Source: Myxococcus eversor (GTDB lineage: Bacteria; Myxococcota; Myxococcia; Myxococcales; Myxococcaceae). From it: a DNA stretch of 64,000 nucleotides. This document shows, one piece after another, positions 36,876 through 47,088 of this stretch (the stretch's first letter is position 1; the number at the start of each line of letters is the position of its first letter). The stretch spans positions 302,484 through 366,483 of the forward strand of contig NZ_JAAIXY010000009.1 in NCBI RefSeq assembly GCF_010894455.1, written 5' to 3'. A program made the position numbers and the translations under genes. Below the pieces are notes generated by a model. That model did not search any database, was not told the DNA's origin, and worked only from the letters and a program-made list of their open reading frames with translations.

Positions 36876-38404
36876 GCCTTCTGCACCGGCAGGTGGATGG
36901 TGAACCGGCTGCCTCGACCGAGTTCGCTCTTCACGGCGATGCGTCCGCCGTGAGCCTCGATGATACGCCGGGCGATGGCCAGCCCCAGCCCGCTTCCCTC
37001 CGTCTTGCGGGTCAGCAGATTGTCCACCCGGTAGAAGCGCTCGAAGATGCGCTTGCGTTCCTTCGGAGCGATTCCCACGCCGTTGTCCTCCACCGCCAGG
37101 TCCACCCACCGGCCGGAGCGGCGCGCGCTCAGCTCGATGCGCCGGTCCTTCGGCCCGCTGTACTTGTAGGCATTCTGGAGCAGGTTGAGCAGCGCCCCGG
37201 CCACGGCGGCCTTGTCCACGTCCACGCGTGGCAGCCCCTCGGCCACCTCGACCTTCAGGTCCACGCCGCCCTCCAGGCGCTGCGCGCGGAAGGCCGTCAC
37301 CGCCGTATCCACCACGTCCATCACCGGCATCGTCTCGCGCTGGTACACCTTGCGGCCGCTTTCGATTCGAGACCAGTCCAGCACCCGCTCGATGAAGACG
37401 GACAGGCGCTCCGTCTCCTTCGTCAGCAGGGTGAGCACCTCCTGCATCTGCGCCGGGTCCTTCAGTCGTCCCAGGGCCAGCGTCTCGATGAACATGCGGA
37501 TGGATGTCAGCGGCGTGCGCAGCTCATGGCTCACCAGCGAGACGAAGTCCGTCTTCATGCGCGACAGCCGGGCCTCTCGGTAGAGCACGCGGCCCGTGTA
37601 GACGACGCCGAACGTCAGCGTCAGGTAGAACAGGCCGAGCAGCACGCCGTACACGGCGCGGTTGCGCGCGGAGGCCCGTGCGACGGGGTCCTCGCCGGTG
37701 GGCAGCACCACCAGCCGGAAATCTTGAAGGGGAGGGGACAGCACGCGCTCGGCCAGCACCTGCGGCCCCAGCGCGCTGGCGCGGGCCTGCGCCACCTCCG
37801 ACACCAGCTTGCCCATCAGCCCGCCGCCTTCGTTGCTCTCGCGAGGCACGGGCATCAGCGTGAAGCGCACCGGCTCGCTGGACACCGCGCGAGGCTCCAC
37901 GCGCTCCGTCAGCAGCAGCTCCAGCGCGCGCACGGACAGCCGCACGCCGCGCACCTTGTCGCCCTGACGCTCGGCCACCACGACGACGGAGCGGCCTCCG
38001 GCGGAGAGGGAGAAGACGGTGGGCGTCTCGGGGAATGAGCCGGCCTCCGGGAGCACCGCGCCCAGGGCCTCCATCAACAGCGGGTCCTCGGTGATGGTGC
38101 GCCCGCCGGAGAGCTGGAAGGTGCCGTCGGGCTCCGACAGGACGCGTCCGTCCGGGGCCACCAGGCTCAGCTTGCCGCCTTCCTCCTCCAGCTTCGCGGC
38201 GGCCAGCTCCCGGGGCAGCTCCTGGGACAGCGCCTCCAGCGTGCCCCGCCACGCGGACTCCAGACGCTTCTCCACCGCGGCGCGCTCATTGATGATGGCC
38301 ACCACCCCGAAGCCGGACAGGCCCGCGGACGGCAGCACCACCAGGATGATGAGCAGCGCGAAGGTGCGTCGGAAGCTGAGGATGACGGAGGGGGAGCGGG
38401 ACAC
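36872..38404 (-). CDS. Membrane sensor histidine kinase
   Basis: 510 residues. Transmembrane helix 1 (about 13-33; [19 protein letters not shown]), a periplasmic sensor domain of about 220 residues, transmembrane helix 2 (about 255-275; [17 protein letters not shown]), HisKA domain with phospho-acceptor His293 in [14 protein letters not shown], and HATPase domain with the N box ([10 protein letters not shown]), G1 ([10 protein letters not shown]) and G2 (GSGLGLAIA). GTG 38404 is chosen because AAAGGAG lies about 7 bases upstream; the GTG at 38425 would place that site inside the coding region. It is paired with the OmpR-type regulator downstream. Confidence 0.92.
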   Translation of the reverse strand: MSRSPSVILSFRRTFALLIILVVLPSAGLSGFGVVAIINERAAVEKRLESAWRGTLEALSQELPRELAAAKLEEEGGKLSLVAPDGRVLSEPDGTFQLSGGRTITEDPLLMEALGAVLPEAGSFPETPTVFSLSAGGRSVVVVAERQGDKVRGVRLSVRALELLLTERVEPRAVSSEPVRFTLMPVPRESNEGGGLMGKLVSEVAQARASALGPQVLAERVLSPPLQDFRLVVLPTGEDPVARASARNRAVYGVLLGLFYLTLTFGVVYTGRVLYREARLSRMKTDFVSLVSHELRTPLTSIRMFIETLALGRLKDPAQMQEVLTLLTKETERLSVFIERVLDWSRIESGRKVYQRETMPVMDVVDTAVTAFRAQRLEGGVDLKVEVAEGLPRVDVDKAAVAGALLNLLQNAYKYSGPKDRRIELSARRSGRWVDLAVEDNGVGIAPKERKRIFERFYRVDNLLTRKTEGSGLGLAIARRIIEAHGGRIAVKSELGRGSRFTIHLPVQKA

Positions 38405-38662
38405 GCCCCTCTCCTTTACTCCCACCCGGCGCTACACGCTCGTGGCGTTTCTCCCGGGCGCCGGGGCTCGACTGTTCGCCACCCGCACCCTGGGAGGGGA
38501 AGGAATCGACTTCGGGGGCCTTCTGATGCAAGCATGGCTGGCTCGTGGGGGCGGCGAGCGACCAGGGCCGGGCGCCATTTCCCCTCCACGACACGGCGCG
38601 GCATTCCCAGCGATGAGAGCGGCGGGCGGCATTCTCGTCGGGAAACGCGAGGAGGACACTTC

Positions 38663-40660
38663 ATGAGACGGCACGTTCTGGCCGGTGTGTTGGCGGCGAC
38701 GCTCGGGCTGACGGCTTGCGAGGACTCGTCGGCGCGCGACGGGTGGACCAACGCGTCGGGCTCGGTGGCGCTCAGCCGGGATGACGCCTTCTTGTACGTG
38801 GTGGACGCGGACACCGGGGTGCTCGCGGTGGTGGAGACCGCGCGCGGCGAGAAGGTCGGCGAGGTGAAGGTGGGTGCGGGCCCGGAGCGCGTGGTGGTGG
38901 GCCCGGATGACACCGTCTATGTCGCCAACCGGGGTGAGCGCAGCGTGTCCGTCATCCGCCGGGGTGACTGGAGCGAGGCCGCGCGGGTGGCGGTGGGCGT
39001 GGAGCCGATGGGGCTGGCGGTGTCTCCGAAGGGCGACACGCTCTACGTGGTGAACAGCACCGCGCTGGACTCCACCACGTACGGCACGCTGATGGCGGTG
39101 GACACGCGCTCGCTGGAGGTCCGCTGGGAGCTGCCGGTGGGCGAGGAGCCGCGTGGCATCGCGCTGGTGGACGGCGGGCGCCGGGCGCTCGTGAGCCTCT
39201 TCCGGCACAGTGATTTGGTGACGGTGGACCTGGCGGATGCGCACCAGCCGCGCATGCAGCGCGAGGGCACGGACCTGTACGCGCGGGCCAACTCGCAGGA
39301 CGGTTTCGCCACCGAGGACCCGTTCCCGTTCCCCGCGTCGACGGTGTTGTTCCGGCCCCGGGGCATGGCGGATGTCGTGGTGTCTCCCGACGGCAGGCAG
39401 GCCTACTCGCCGACGCTGTGGGCGCGCGAGGACCCGCTCACGAATCCCGGCTCGGGTGGCGGTGGTGGCGGGTCGCTGTATGGCGGCGGAGGGCCTTGCA
39501 ACACGGCGGGCGTGGTGGCGCCGGGCATCGTGACGTTCAACACGGAGGACGGCTCGCCTCGGGTAGATGATTTGGACCGGTGTCGGCCGCCGCCGAGCGA
39601 GGAGCCGGACTTCCCGCCGTCCACGATTGTCAGCCCCGAGCAGAGTCATCCCATCCAGGGGCCGGTGGCCGCGGTGGTGGACCCGTCCGGGCTGTGGCTC
39701 TTCGTGGTGAACCGCGAGACGGACAACGTGGCCATCCTCCCCACGAATCGTCGTGAGGGTGCGGACCTGGTGAACGTCAACGGCAGCACGGTGCGGCAGT
39801 TGGTGCGCGTGGGCTCGGGGCCCAGCGGCATCGCGCTGACGCGGGATGGGCGCAAGGCGTACGTCTACAACGCGTTCGACCACACGGTGACGACGCTGGT
39901 GAACGACGCCTCCGGCAACGTGGCCAACGTGCGCGCGGAAGGTACGCCGCTGCGAGTGGTGGGTGACGTGCTGGCGCCGCAGGAGGTGGCGGGGCGCAAG
40001 CTGTTCTACTCCGCGCTGGACTCGAGGATGACGAGCGCGGGGGTGGCAGCGTCGTGTGCGACGTGCCATCTGGACGGTCGTGACGACGGGCACGTGTGGG
40101 GCTTCCCGGATGGGCCGCGCCAGACGCCGAGCCTCGCGGGCCGGAAGGTGACGGAGACGGGCCCGTTCCACTGGAGCGGCGAGTTCCCCACGATGAGGGA
40201 CTTCCTCGACGCCACGGTGCGCGGTCGCATGGGTGGCACGGCGTTGGACGGCGTGATGGTGGCGCAGCTCTCCGCGTTCATCGACGTGATTCCCACGCCG
40301 GACAATCCCTACAAGCGCGCGGCGCTCACGGACGCGCAGGCGCGGGGGGCGCAGGTGTTCAAGAAGGCGGCCTGCAACAGTTGCCACGAGGGTGCGCACT
40401 TCACGAACAACACGCTGGCCGACGTGGGGACGTTCATCACCTCGGGCGCGAATCGGGACGACAGCAACGTGGTCGCCAAGGGACTGAACACGCCGTCGCT
40501 GCTCGGTCTGGCTCGCACGGCGCCGTACCTGCATGACGGCAGCGCGTTGTCGCTGAAGGGGCGGCTGATGCAGAACCGCCAGTCCAACAAGCACGGCACC
40601 ACCGCGAGCCTGACGGAAGCGGAGATCGACGACCTGGTGGACTACCTGCGCACGCTGTGA
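38663..40660 (+). CDS. Di-haem cytochrome / beta-propeller lipoprotein
   Basis: 665 residues with lipobox LGLTAC. The propeller region (about 30-440) has YVTN-type repeats (AFLYVVDADTGVLAVVE, DTVYVANRGERSVSVI, DTLYVVNS, GLWLFVVNRETDNVAIL) interrupted by a glycine-rich insert at about 265-285. The C-terminal cytochrome region has two haem sites, CATCH at residue 465 and CNSCH at 571, with candidate axial Met or His nearby (GEFPTMRDF, PYLHDGSALSL). GGAGGA lies about 7 bases upstream. Same general plan as the 10332 protein but lipid-anchored. Likely an outer-membrane electron-transfer or peroxidase-like protein; substrate unknown. Confidence 0.85.
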   Translation: MRRHVLAGVLAATLGLTACEDSSARDGWTNASGSVALSRDDAFLYVVDADTGVLAVVETARGEKVGEVKVGAGPERVVVGPDDTVYVANRGERSVSVIRRGDWSEAARVAVGVEPMGLAVSPKGDTLYVVNSTALDSTTYGTLMAVDTRSLEVRWELPVGEEPRGIALVDGGRRALVSLFRHSDLVTVDLADAHQPRMQREGTDLYARANSQDGFATEDPFPFPASTVLFRPRGMADVVVSPDGRQAYSPTLWAREDPLTNPGSGGGGGGSLYGGGGPCNTAGVVAPGIVTFNTEDGSPRVDDLDRCRPPPSEEPDFPPSTIVSPEQSHPIQGPVAAVVDPSGLWLFVVNRETDNVAILPTNRREGADLVNVNGSTVRQLVRVGSGPSGIALTRDGRKAYVYNAFDHTVTTLVNDASGNVANVRAEGTPLRVVGDVLAPQEVAGRKLFYSALDSRMTSAGVAASCATCHLDGRDDGHVWGFPDGPRQTPSLAGRKVTETGPFHWSGEFPTMRDFLDATVRGRMGGTALDGVMVAQLSAFIDVIPTPDNPYKRAALTDAQARGAQVFKKAACNSCHEGAHFTNNTLADVGTFITSGANRDDSNVVAKGLNTPSLLGLARTAPYLHDGSALSLKGRLMQNRQSNKHGTTASLTEAEIDDLVDYLRTL

Positions 40661-40663
40661 CGT

Positions 40664-41053
40664 CTACTTCGACCTCGGGGGACCCAGCTCCTCCGGGAGC
40701 GGGGTCCGGAGAAAGCGCCTCCCCGTGGGCAGCAGGACGGCTTGAAAGCCCTGGCCGGCGATGCGGACCAGCTCGCCGTGCGATGCGTTTCCAGCGGCGA
40801 GCCATGCGTCCGCGTCGGACTGTGTCGGAAAGTCCCGTGAGACTTTGACGTGGGGCGACGGGGCGGAGAACTCCTGGTTGTACTGGAAGAACGCCTCCAG
40901 CTTCCGGGTGTGCTGGATGTAGAGCAGGGCGATGGAGGCGAGCTGGATGGCTTCGTCCTCCTTCGACCCTGAGAGGTAGTGACCGCTGGCCTCATCGAGG
41001 ATGCGCAGCGTCGCGGACATGTCGAAGTCAGTGGAAGTTGGAATGGCTCGCAT
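40664..41053 (-). CDS. Conserved hypothetical protein, 129 residues
   Basis: A soluble-looking, signal-less protein with an N-terminal helical part (ILDEASGHYLSGSKEDEAIQ, IALLYIQHTRKLEAFFQYN) and a C-terminal alpha/beta part (VSRDFPTQSDADAWLAAGNA, LVRIAGQGFQAVLLPTGRRF). I recognise no family. Codon usage matches its neighbours. It ends 3 bases from the converging cytochrome gene. Confidence 0.65.
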   Translation of the reverse strand: MRAIPTSTDFDMSATLRILDEASGHYLSGSKEDEAIQLASIALLYIQHTRKLEAFFQYNQEFSAPSPHVKVSRDFPTQSDADAWLAAGNASHGELVRIAGQGFQAVLLPTGRRFLRTPLPEELGPPRSK

Positions 41054-41067
41054 GGATTCTCACAAGA

Positions 41068-41643
41068 TCAAGGGGTGCCCGCGTCCGGCTCCGCCGGTGC
41101 CGCCACCGGGTGGACCAGCTCCGGACGCGTGGACGTGAGGGCCAGGCGCGTCACGTCCAACGCCTGCTCCGGGTCTCCCCCGAGCCAGGTGACGACGAGC
41201 GCGCACGGCGTGTCGTCGTCCCACGCCATCACCTGCAACATGCCCTGCGCCGGAGACCGTCGCGCGGCGGCGCGGCCGAGCGCCGTAATCTCTTCGCCGC
41301 CCATGCTCAGCGACGGCTGCAGCAGGGCATGCGTGTCCACCTCGGCATAGTGGGGCTTGCAGTCCCACGTCACCGACACCGTGACGTCCTTCTCCGACGC
41401 AGAGCGGAAGGTGCACAGCGGCCCGCAGGTCGGACACGCGCGCTCCTCCTTCATCGTGAAGCCGGGCAGCATCGTCTCGCGCACGTCCGCGGGCAGCAGC
41501 GCCTCGCACGTGGGAAGCGTCGCGTTGGTGACAGGCGCTCGCGCTGGACCCGCGTCCGTCACCGCCTCCGTCGGACGCGAGCGACACGCCAGCCCCAGGG
41601 CCAGTGTCACGAACAGCGCCGCGCGCCCTCCTCCTGCCCTCAT
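41068..41643 (-). CDS. Lipoprotein, 191 residues, unknown family
   Basis: The signal ends in LALGLAC; the mature region carries five Cys (CEALLP, CPTCGPLC, WDCKPH) suggesting disulphides, then helical segments (EEITALGRAAARRSPAQGM) and VVTWLGGDPEQALDVTRLAL. It lies 14 bases upstream of the hypothetical gene at 41053, so they are probably co-transcribed. The much longer open frame extending to 43944 is an antisense shadow of gpsA. Function unknown. Confidence 0.75.
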   Translation of the reverse strand: MRAGGGRAALFVTLALGLACRSRPTEAVTDAGPARAPVTNATLPTCEALLPADVRETMLPGFTMKEERACPTCGPLCTFRSASEKDVTVSVTWDCKPHYAEVDTHALLQPSLSMGGEEITALGRAAARRSPAQGMLQVMAWDDDTPCALVVTWLGGDPEQALDVTRLALTSTRPELVHPVAAPAEPDAGTP

Positions 41644-41829
41644 CCCTTGGTCTCTCCTCAGACGCCCGTCGCCGGTCGCGCGGCGGATGGTAGTCCGGTG
41701 CGCCGCCGCCCGTGGCACGTTTCCCATCGCCTCCTGCCCGCTACCTGACGGCGCGCACGCAGGGTGGGGGAACAACCGGCCTTGGCTCGTCTCTCTCCCT
41801 CGCCGTGGATTAAGCTGCCAGCCGTCTTC

Positions 41830-42780
41830 ATGCCCTCCGTCCGCTTCCTTCTGGTGCCGCTCGCCCTCGTGCTGGGGCCGTCCGCCCGGGCCCAGCAGGC
41901 CCCGGCGCGCAACCCCACGCCCGATGAGTCCTGGTCCGTCCCCGCCCAGGTGGACGCGCCTCGGAAGAACGACACCCCGGACGACGCCACGTGGACCGAC
42001 TTCCCCGGCGGAACCTCCGTCCCCTCGGGCACCGACGCCGCGACACTGCCCCGACTCCCGGAAGTGCCGCCCCTCGTCCCCCTGGATGACGACGACTCCG
42101 TGGAGGGCTCCTTCCCCCGAACCATGAAGGCACCCCCTCCCGCGCCGCCTCCGGGGCCTCCCCCCGTGGCCAACCGCGTCAGCCTGCTCGGTGCCCGCAC
42201 CGTGGGCAGGACGGGCGGGGTGGCGGTCGGCCTCTCGCTGGGCTTCCCGACGCTGTCCGCCCGCGCGGCCGTCGGCGTGCTGCCCCAGGTCGACGTGCTG
42301 GTGGGGCTCGACAGCCTCTATGGGATGATGAACGAGGCGCGGCTGGGCTGGCGGTGGCGGGTGCTGGACGGCGGCCCGCGCTGGAGCCTGGGGCTGGTGA
42401 TGGAGGGCAGCCACGCGTTCTTCCTCCGCTCGGCCAGCCAGGAGGAGCGGGGCGCGCGTTACCTCACCGGCCGGCGCAACTGGAACGTCATGCCCGGCAT
42501 CGTCGGCTCCTTTCAGCGCCAGGGCGTCCGCGCGTCCAGGCTCTTCATCGACGTGCGCTACCTGGTGGCCCTGGACACCGAACCCATCCAGCGCACGCCG
42601 CTGGGCGGACTCCCTCCGGACCTGGTGTCCTCCAGCGCGTGGCCCGTGCGCGTGGGCGCCGAAGTGCCGCTGACCGAGAAAACGTCCTACTCTGTCACCC
42701 TGGGCGGTGACTTCCGCACCCGTGCCGAGGACGCCGCCTTCATGCCGGTCGTCTCCGTCGGCATCGTCACCGGTCTCTAG
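41830..42780 (+). CDS. Exported protein with C-terminal outer-membrane barrel-like domain
   Basis: 316 residues: signal peptide (FLLVPLALVLGPSARAQ), a disordered Asp/Pro-rich linker (about 25-105, including a PPPAPPPGPPP run), then alternating-strand sequence (VSLLGARTVGRTGGVAVGLS, SYSVTLGGDFRTRAEDAAF) ending in VSVGIVTGL, which suggests a small beta-barrel. ATG 41830 is chosen for its signal peptide over 41764. No family name is offered. Confidence 0.7.
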   Translation: MPSVRFLLVPLALVLGPSARAQQAPARNPTPDESWSVPAQVDAPRKNDTPDDATWTDFPGGTSVPSGTDAATLPRLPEVPPLVPLDDDDSVEGSFPRTMKAPPPAPPPGPPPVANRVSLLGARTVGRTGGVAVGLSLGFPTLSARAAVGVLPQVDVLVGLDSLYGMMNEARLGWRWRVLDGGPRWSLGLVMEGSHAFFLRSASQEERGARYLTGRRNWNVMPGIVGSFQRQGVRASRLFIDVRYLVALDTEPIQRTPLGGLPPDLVSSSAWPVRVGAEVPLTEKTSYSVTLGGDFRTRAEDAAFMPVVSVGIVTGL

Positions 42781-42834
42781 CATCGGCAACCGGCACGACA
42801 ACGTGCCCTTTCCACCCCCTCGAGCGAGGTCTTC

Positions 42835-43836
42835 ATGCGTGGCAGTGTCATCGGCTCCGGCTCCTTCGGTACCGCCCTGGCGAACGTGCTGGCGGTGAAC
42901 TGTGAGGAGGTCCGTCTGTGGGGCCGCGAGCCGACAGTGGTGGAGGCCATCAACACCCGGCACGAGAACCCCACCTATCTGCCCGGCATCCCCATCTCCG
43001 AGCGCGTTCGCGCCACGCAGGATTTGGAGGAGGCGCTCGCCGGCGCGGAGATGGTGGTGCTCGCCACGCCCAGCCACGCCACGCGCGAGGTGCTCGCCCG
43101 CGCCAGGGCGTTCCTGCCGCGCAACGTGCCCATCATCACCGTGTCCAAGGGCATCGAGAACGAGACGCTGCTGACGATGACGGAGCTCCTGGAGGACTGT
43201 CTCCCGGAGGAGTTCCACCCGTACATCGCCGTGCTGTCCGGCCCCAGCTTCGCCAAGGAGCTGGCGCGGCGCATGCCCACGGTGGTGACGATTGCGTCCC
43301 ACTGGGACAAGGTCGCCGTGCGTTGTCAGAAGGCGCTCCAGACGGAGACCTTCCGCAGCTACACGTCCACGGACGTGGTGGGCGTGCAGTACGGCGGCGC
43401 GCTGAAGAACGTCATCGCGATTGCTGCGGGCATGGCGGACGGCCTGGGCATGGGCCACAACGCGCGCGCGGCCATCATCACGCGCGGGCTGGCGGAAATC
43501 ACCCGGCTCGCCGTGCGCAAGGGCGCCAACCCTCTGACGCTGTCGGGCCTGTCCGGCATGGGGGACCTGGTGCTGACGTGCACGGGCGAGCTGAGCCGCA
43601 ACCGTCACGTGGGCATGGAGCTGGGCAAGGGCCGCAAGCTGCCGGACATCCTGGGGCAGATGAAGGAAGTGGCCGAGGGCGTGAAGACGGCGCGCAGCGC
43701 CCGTGACTTGTCCCTGAAGACGGGCGTGGAGCTGCCCATCTGCCAGGAGGTGTACCTGATTGCCTACGAGGACAAGAACGCGAAGAAGGCCGTCGTGGAC
43801 CTGATGACGCGTCAGCCGAAGTCCGAGCTCGTCTGA
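42835..43836 (+). CDS. gpsA: NAD(P)-dependent glycerol-3-phosphate dehydrogenase GpsA
   Basis: 333 residues, the usual length. N-terminal NAD-binding GSGSFGTALANVLA, the SGPSFAKELA block (about 140) and catalytic Lys in YGGALKNVIAIAAGMADGL (about 185), followed by NARAAIITRGL and SGMGDLVLTCTGELSRNR, all diagnostic of GpsA. It reduces dihydroxyacetone phosphate to sn-glycerol 3-phosphate for phospholipid synthesis. A housekeeping gene that likely marks the left border of the biosynthetic cluster. Confidence 0.96.
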   Translation: MRGSVIGSGSFGTALANVLAVNCEEVRLWGREPTVVEAINTRHENPTYLPGIPISERVRATQDLEEALAGAEMVVLATPSHATREVLARARAFLPRNVPIITVSKGIENETLLTMTELLEDCLPEEFHPYIAVLSGPSFAKELARRMPTVVTIASHWDKVAVRCQKALQTETFRSYTSTDVVGVQYGGALKNVIAIAAGMADGLGMGHNARAAIITRGLAEITRLAVRKGANPLTLSGLSGMGDLVLTCTGELSRNRHVGMELGKGRKLPDILGQMKEVAEGVKTARSARDLSLKTGVELPICQEVYLIAYEDKNAKKAVVDLMTRQPKSELV

Positions 43837-43913
43837 CGCGCGGGCTGCCGGGCGTGTGTGCGCCGGGGGCGGTGTTCCGGCGCGGGGCGGGGGACTGCTA
43901 GAAGCGGGCTCCC

Positions 43914-45152
43914 GTGTCCCCCCCGAATATGGCGAGCCTCTCATCGTTCCGTGCCCTGCGTCACCGTCAATTCACCGCGGTGTGGTTGGGGGCGCTCGTC
44001 TCCAACGTGGGCACGTGGATGGAGGTGCTCGCCCTGGGCGTCTTCGTCACGGAGGTGACGGGCCGCGCGGAGTGGACGGGCGGAGTGGCGGCGCTGACGT
44101 ACCTGCCGTCGCTCGTGTTGTCCCCGCTGGGAGGCGCGCTGGCGGACCGCTTCGACCGACGCGTCTTCATCGCGGTGTGTGCCGTGGCGCAGGCGCTGCT
44201 CGCGGCGTCTCTTGCGGGGCTGGCCTTCACCGGGCACCTCACCGTGCAGGCGGTGGCCGTCATCTCCCTGCTCAACGGCTGCGTGCACGTGCTGTCGGGG
44301 CCGGCCTACACGGCGCTGATTACCGGACTGGTGCCGAAGGAGGACCTGCACAGCGCGATGACGCTGATGTCGGCGCAGTTCAACCTGGGCCGCATCCTCG
44401 GGCCGGTGTGCGCCGCGGCGCTCCTGGCCTTCGGTGGCGTCGCGTGGGTGATGCTCGTCAACACGCTGTCCTTCATGGCGGTGCTGCTGGCGGTGGCCCG
44501 CGTGCGCGCGGAGCCTCCCGTGGCCCGGCCCATCGACCCCAAGGGCCTGTGGGCGGACATCGTCGAAGGCGCGAACATGGCGCGAGGGGAGCCGGGCATC
44601 CGGATGGCGATGGTGTCGCTGTTCGCCCTGGCCCTGTTCATCTCGCCCTTCATCGCGTTGGTGCCGGTGTTCGCGCTGCAGGTGTTCGGCTCGGATGCGT
44701 CCGCCGCGTCGGCGCTCATCTCCATGCAGGGCCTGGGGGCGCTCCTGGCCTCGGGCCTGGTGGGCGCACTGGCGGTCCGCTGGGGCCGGGAGCGCGTGGT
44801 GGATATGGCCGTGCTCGCGATGGGGCCGGTGACAATTCTCTACTGGCTGTCCCCGACGCTGCATGTGGCGATGGGGACCATGTTCGTGCTCGGCGCGGTG
44901 TACCTGGTGGTGGTGACGGGACTGGGCACCCGCTACCAGGAGCGCACGCCGCGAGAGTTGCAGGGGCGGGTGAGCAGCCTCGCGATGTTGCTCATCAACG
45001 TCGGGTACTCGGTGGGCGTCTGGGCCCAGGGCGCGCTGGCGGACCGGGTGGGCGTGCGCGCCGTCACCGCCAGCTCCGCGGCGCTGTTCCTCGTGGCGAT
45101 GCTGGGGCTGCGCACGCAGCGGCCTCGGGAGGCGGACGTCGCGAGCACGTGA
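43914..45152 (+). CDS. MFS transporter (DHA3/EntS-like exporter)
   Basis: 412 residues with about 12 hydrophobic segments. Motif A-like sequence after helix 2 (GGALADRFDRRVFIA) and a DRVGVRAVTASS repeat in the second half identify a major facilitator exporter related to EntS/DHA3 drug or siderophore pumps. Start is GTG 43914, with ATG 43929 as an alternative; neither has a strong ribosome site. It converges on the biosynthetic operon with 18 bases between stops. Placement suggests it exports, or confers self-protection from, the cluster's product, though it could be unrelated. Confidence 0.85.
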   Translation: MSPPNMASLSSFRALRHRQFTAVWLGALVSNVGTWMEVLALGVFVTEVTGRAEWTGGVAALTYLPSLVLSPLGGALADRFDRRVFIAVCAVAQALLAASLAGLAFTGHLTVQAVAVISLLNGCVHVLSGPAYTALITGLVPKEDLHSAMTLMSAQFNLGRILGPVCAAALLAFGGVAWVMLVNTLSFMAVLLAVARVRAEPPVARPIDPKGLWADIVEGANMARGEPGIRMAMVSLFALALFISPFIALVPVFALQVFGSDASAASALISMQGLGALLASGLVGALAVRWGRERVVDMAVLAMGPVTILYWLSPTLHVAMGTMFVLGAVYLVVVTGLGTRYQERTPRELQGRVSSLAMLLINVGYSVGVWAQGALADRVGVRAVTASSAALFLVAMLGLRTQRPREADVAST

Positions 45153-45170
45153 CGTCCCGCCCCGAGTCCT

Positions 45171-46235
45171 TCAGCCCGACTTGTTCGGCAGCAGCGCCAA
45201 CACGCGGGCCAGCACGGCGACACCCTCTTCGTACTCGGGCAGTTCGATGTGCTCGTTCGGCGTGTGGTCCAAAGACGAGTCGCCCGGCCCATACGCGACG
45301 GTCGGCACGTTCCACGCGTCCGCCACCGTGTTCCAGTCGGACGTCCCCGTCTTGACTCGAAGGGTGGGGCGCGCGCCGCGCTCGCGGATGGACTGTTTGA
45401 AGGCGCGTGTGAGGGCGTCATTGCCCTCGGCGGAGACGGCCTGCTTGCGGGACACCGTCTTCACGGCCACGTCGGGGACGTCGGTGAGGCAGGCGAGCAG
45501 CGCGTCCACGTCACTGGCGGGCCCGGTGCGCACGTTGACGTGGGCGGTGGCCCACTCCGTGTCTTCATCGGTGCCCGTCTGGAAGGAGAGCAGCGCGGGG
45601 AGGTCCTGCTCGAAGAGGGTGCACCCCTTGTTGCGCTCGTCGCAGCGGCGGCGCAGCGCGTTCCACGCGTCGACCACATGCTCCGCGGGCGCGTGGTAGG
45701 CGCGGCTCGCGGTGTGGCGTCGGGTGGCGCGGTATTCGAGCTCCAGGCGCAGGAGGCCCTTGTAGCCCAGGGTGATGCCGTGGGCGCCGCTGGGCTCGCC
45801 ATTGACGACGAAGTCCGGCCGGTGGTGCTCGCGGGCATGCAGCGCGCCCCGGGTGATGGCCACCTCCTCCTCGACACAGCCCAGCAGGAGGAAGCGCTTG
45901 CCGGCGCGCTCCGAGTCGTCCAGCAGCTCCACGGCCTCGATGAACGCCGCGAGCGCGCCCTTGGCATCCACCGCGCCGCGTCCGAAGAGGCGCGTGCCCT
46001 CCAGGCGCACGGGGATTTCACCCGGCACGGTGTCGATGTGGCCGAGCAACGCGATGCAGGTGTCCCCGTCCCCCATGCTGGCCACGGTGTTGCCCACCGG
46101 GTCCACGTGGGCCTTCCAGCCGCGCTGCTCCAGTCTCCCCGCCAGCGCGCGAGAGAAGTCCGCTTCATGGTGGCTGGGGCTGTAGTGCTCCAGCATCCAC
46201 CGCAACAGCTCCGGGCTCGCCTCACGGGCTCGCAT
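45171..46235 (-). CDS. LysK-like M20 hydrolase ([LysW]-lysine/ornithine hydrolase family)
   Basis: 354 residues, M20 metallopeptidase: [12 protein letters not shown] (first metal His and catalytic Asp), [14 protein letters not shown] (bridging Asp), GCVEEEVA (catalytic Glu pair), [18 protein letters not shown], and the C-terminal [13 protein letters not shown] block with the last metal His. It matches the LysK/ArgE-type group that releases amino acids from the carrier LysW. Here it is the last gene of the eight-gene operon and overlaps the LysZ-like gene by 14 bases. Inferred role: final release of the modified amino acid from its amino-group carrier. Confidence 0.87.
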   Translation of the reverse strand: MRAREASPELLRWMLEHYSPSHHEADFSRALAGRLEQRGWKAHVDPVGNTVASMGDGDTCIALLGHIDTVPGEIPVRLEGTRLFGRGAVDAKGALAAFIEAVELLDDSERAGKRFLLLGCVEEEVAITRGALHAREHHRPDFVVNGEPSGAHGITLGYKGLLRLELEYRATRRHTASRAYHAPAEHVVDAWNALRRRCDERNKGCTLFEQDLPALLSFQTGTDEDTEWATAHVNVRTGPASDVDALLACLTDVPDVAVKTVSRKQAVSAEGNDALTRAFKQSIRERGARPTLRVKTGTSDWNTVADAWNVPTVAYGPGDSSLDHTPNEHIELPEYEEGVAVLARVLALLPNKSG

Positions 46236-47088
46236 GAATCACCTTGCCGGAAGAAGTCAGCCGGGTGCCGGCCTCACCCGTCAGCGCGGACAGCACGGGC
46301 CGCGCGGTGCCGGAGGCCGTGACATGAACCGCGGACACTCCCGCCGCGAGCGCGCGTCGAGCCGCCTCCAGCTTGTAGCGCATGCGCCCCTTGGCGAAGC
46401 CCATGGCGCCCTCCACGTCGTCACTGGCGCGGATGAGCGTCGCGGGGTTGGTCGGATCTTCCAAGAGCCCCGCCACGTTGGAGAGCATCACCAGCGCGCG
46501 GGCGCCCATCACCGAAGCAATCGCGGCGGCCACCTGGTCCGCGTCCACGTTCACCAACGTCCCGTCCTCCGTCACCGCCGGAGGACACACGACGGGCGTC
46601 TGTCCCGCCGCCAGCAGCACGTTCAAGAGGCGCGAGTTCACCTCGATGATTTCTCCCGCCAGGTGGCTCCGGTCGATGCGCGTGCGCTCGCCGTCCTGGA
46701 GCTTCAGCGGCGGTCGTCGCCGGGCGACGAGCACCCGCCCGTCCGCGCCGCACATCCCAAGCGCCGAGACACCCCGGGCCAGCAGCGCGAGCACCGCGCG
46801 CTTGTTGACGTCACCCACCCACGCCATCGTCAAGACGCGCAGCGTGGCCTCGTTCGTCAGGCGCACCACGTTGCCGGAGGCGGTCAGCGCCTCGGTGCGC
46901 TCCATGCCCAGCGAGGTCAGCAGGGCGTCGCCGGCCTCGGAGCCACCATTCACCACGATGACGCGCTCGCCCTGGCGGCGCAGCTCCGCCACGTCCGCGC
47001 AGACGTTGTCCAGGTCCACGCCCGCGGCGCCGCCAATCTTCACCACCAGCGGCGCGCGACTGTCATCGACCTGGGACGAGGGTCTCAT
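46222..47088 (-). CDS. LysZ-like amino acid kinase ([LysW]-aminoadipate/glutamate kinase family)
   Basis: 288 residues of the amino-acid kinase fold: VVKIGGAAG (phosphate-binding Lys/Gly), VNGGSEAGDALLTSLGM, SALGMCGADGRVLVARRR, EVNSRLLNVLLAAGQTPVVC, NVDADQVAAAIA and GRMRYKLEAARRAL (the ATP-contact Lys). The pattern is the LysZ/ArgB group that phosphorylates a side-chain carboxylate. ATG overlaps the SDR stop (ATGA). In the predicted pathway it activates the distal carboxylate for reduction by the LysY-like enzyme. Alone, kinases of acetylglutamate would look similar; the LysX- and LysK-like neighbours favour the LysW-type reading. Confidence 0.87.
   Translation of the reverse strand: MRPSSQVDDSRAPLVVKIGGAAGVDLDNVCADVAELRRQGERVIVVNGGSEAGDALLTSLGMERTEALTASGNVVRLTNEATLRVLTMAWVGDVNKRAVLALLARGVSALGMCGADGRVLVARRRPPLKLQDGERTRIDRSHLAGEIIEVNSRLLNVLLAAGQTPVVCPPAVTEDGTLVNVDADQVAAAIASVMGARALVMLSNVAGLLEDPTNPATLIRASDDVEGAMGFAKGRMRYKLEAARRALAAGVSAVHVTASGTARPVLSALTGEAGTRLTSSGKVIHASP

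Noticed and set aside
41644..43944. Upstream extension of the lipoprotein at 41068 to a 958-codon protein
   Set aside because: The extension runs antisense through gpsA and the barrel-like gene and lacks domains; the lipobox after ATG 41643 marks the real start.
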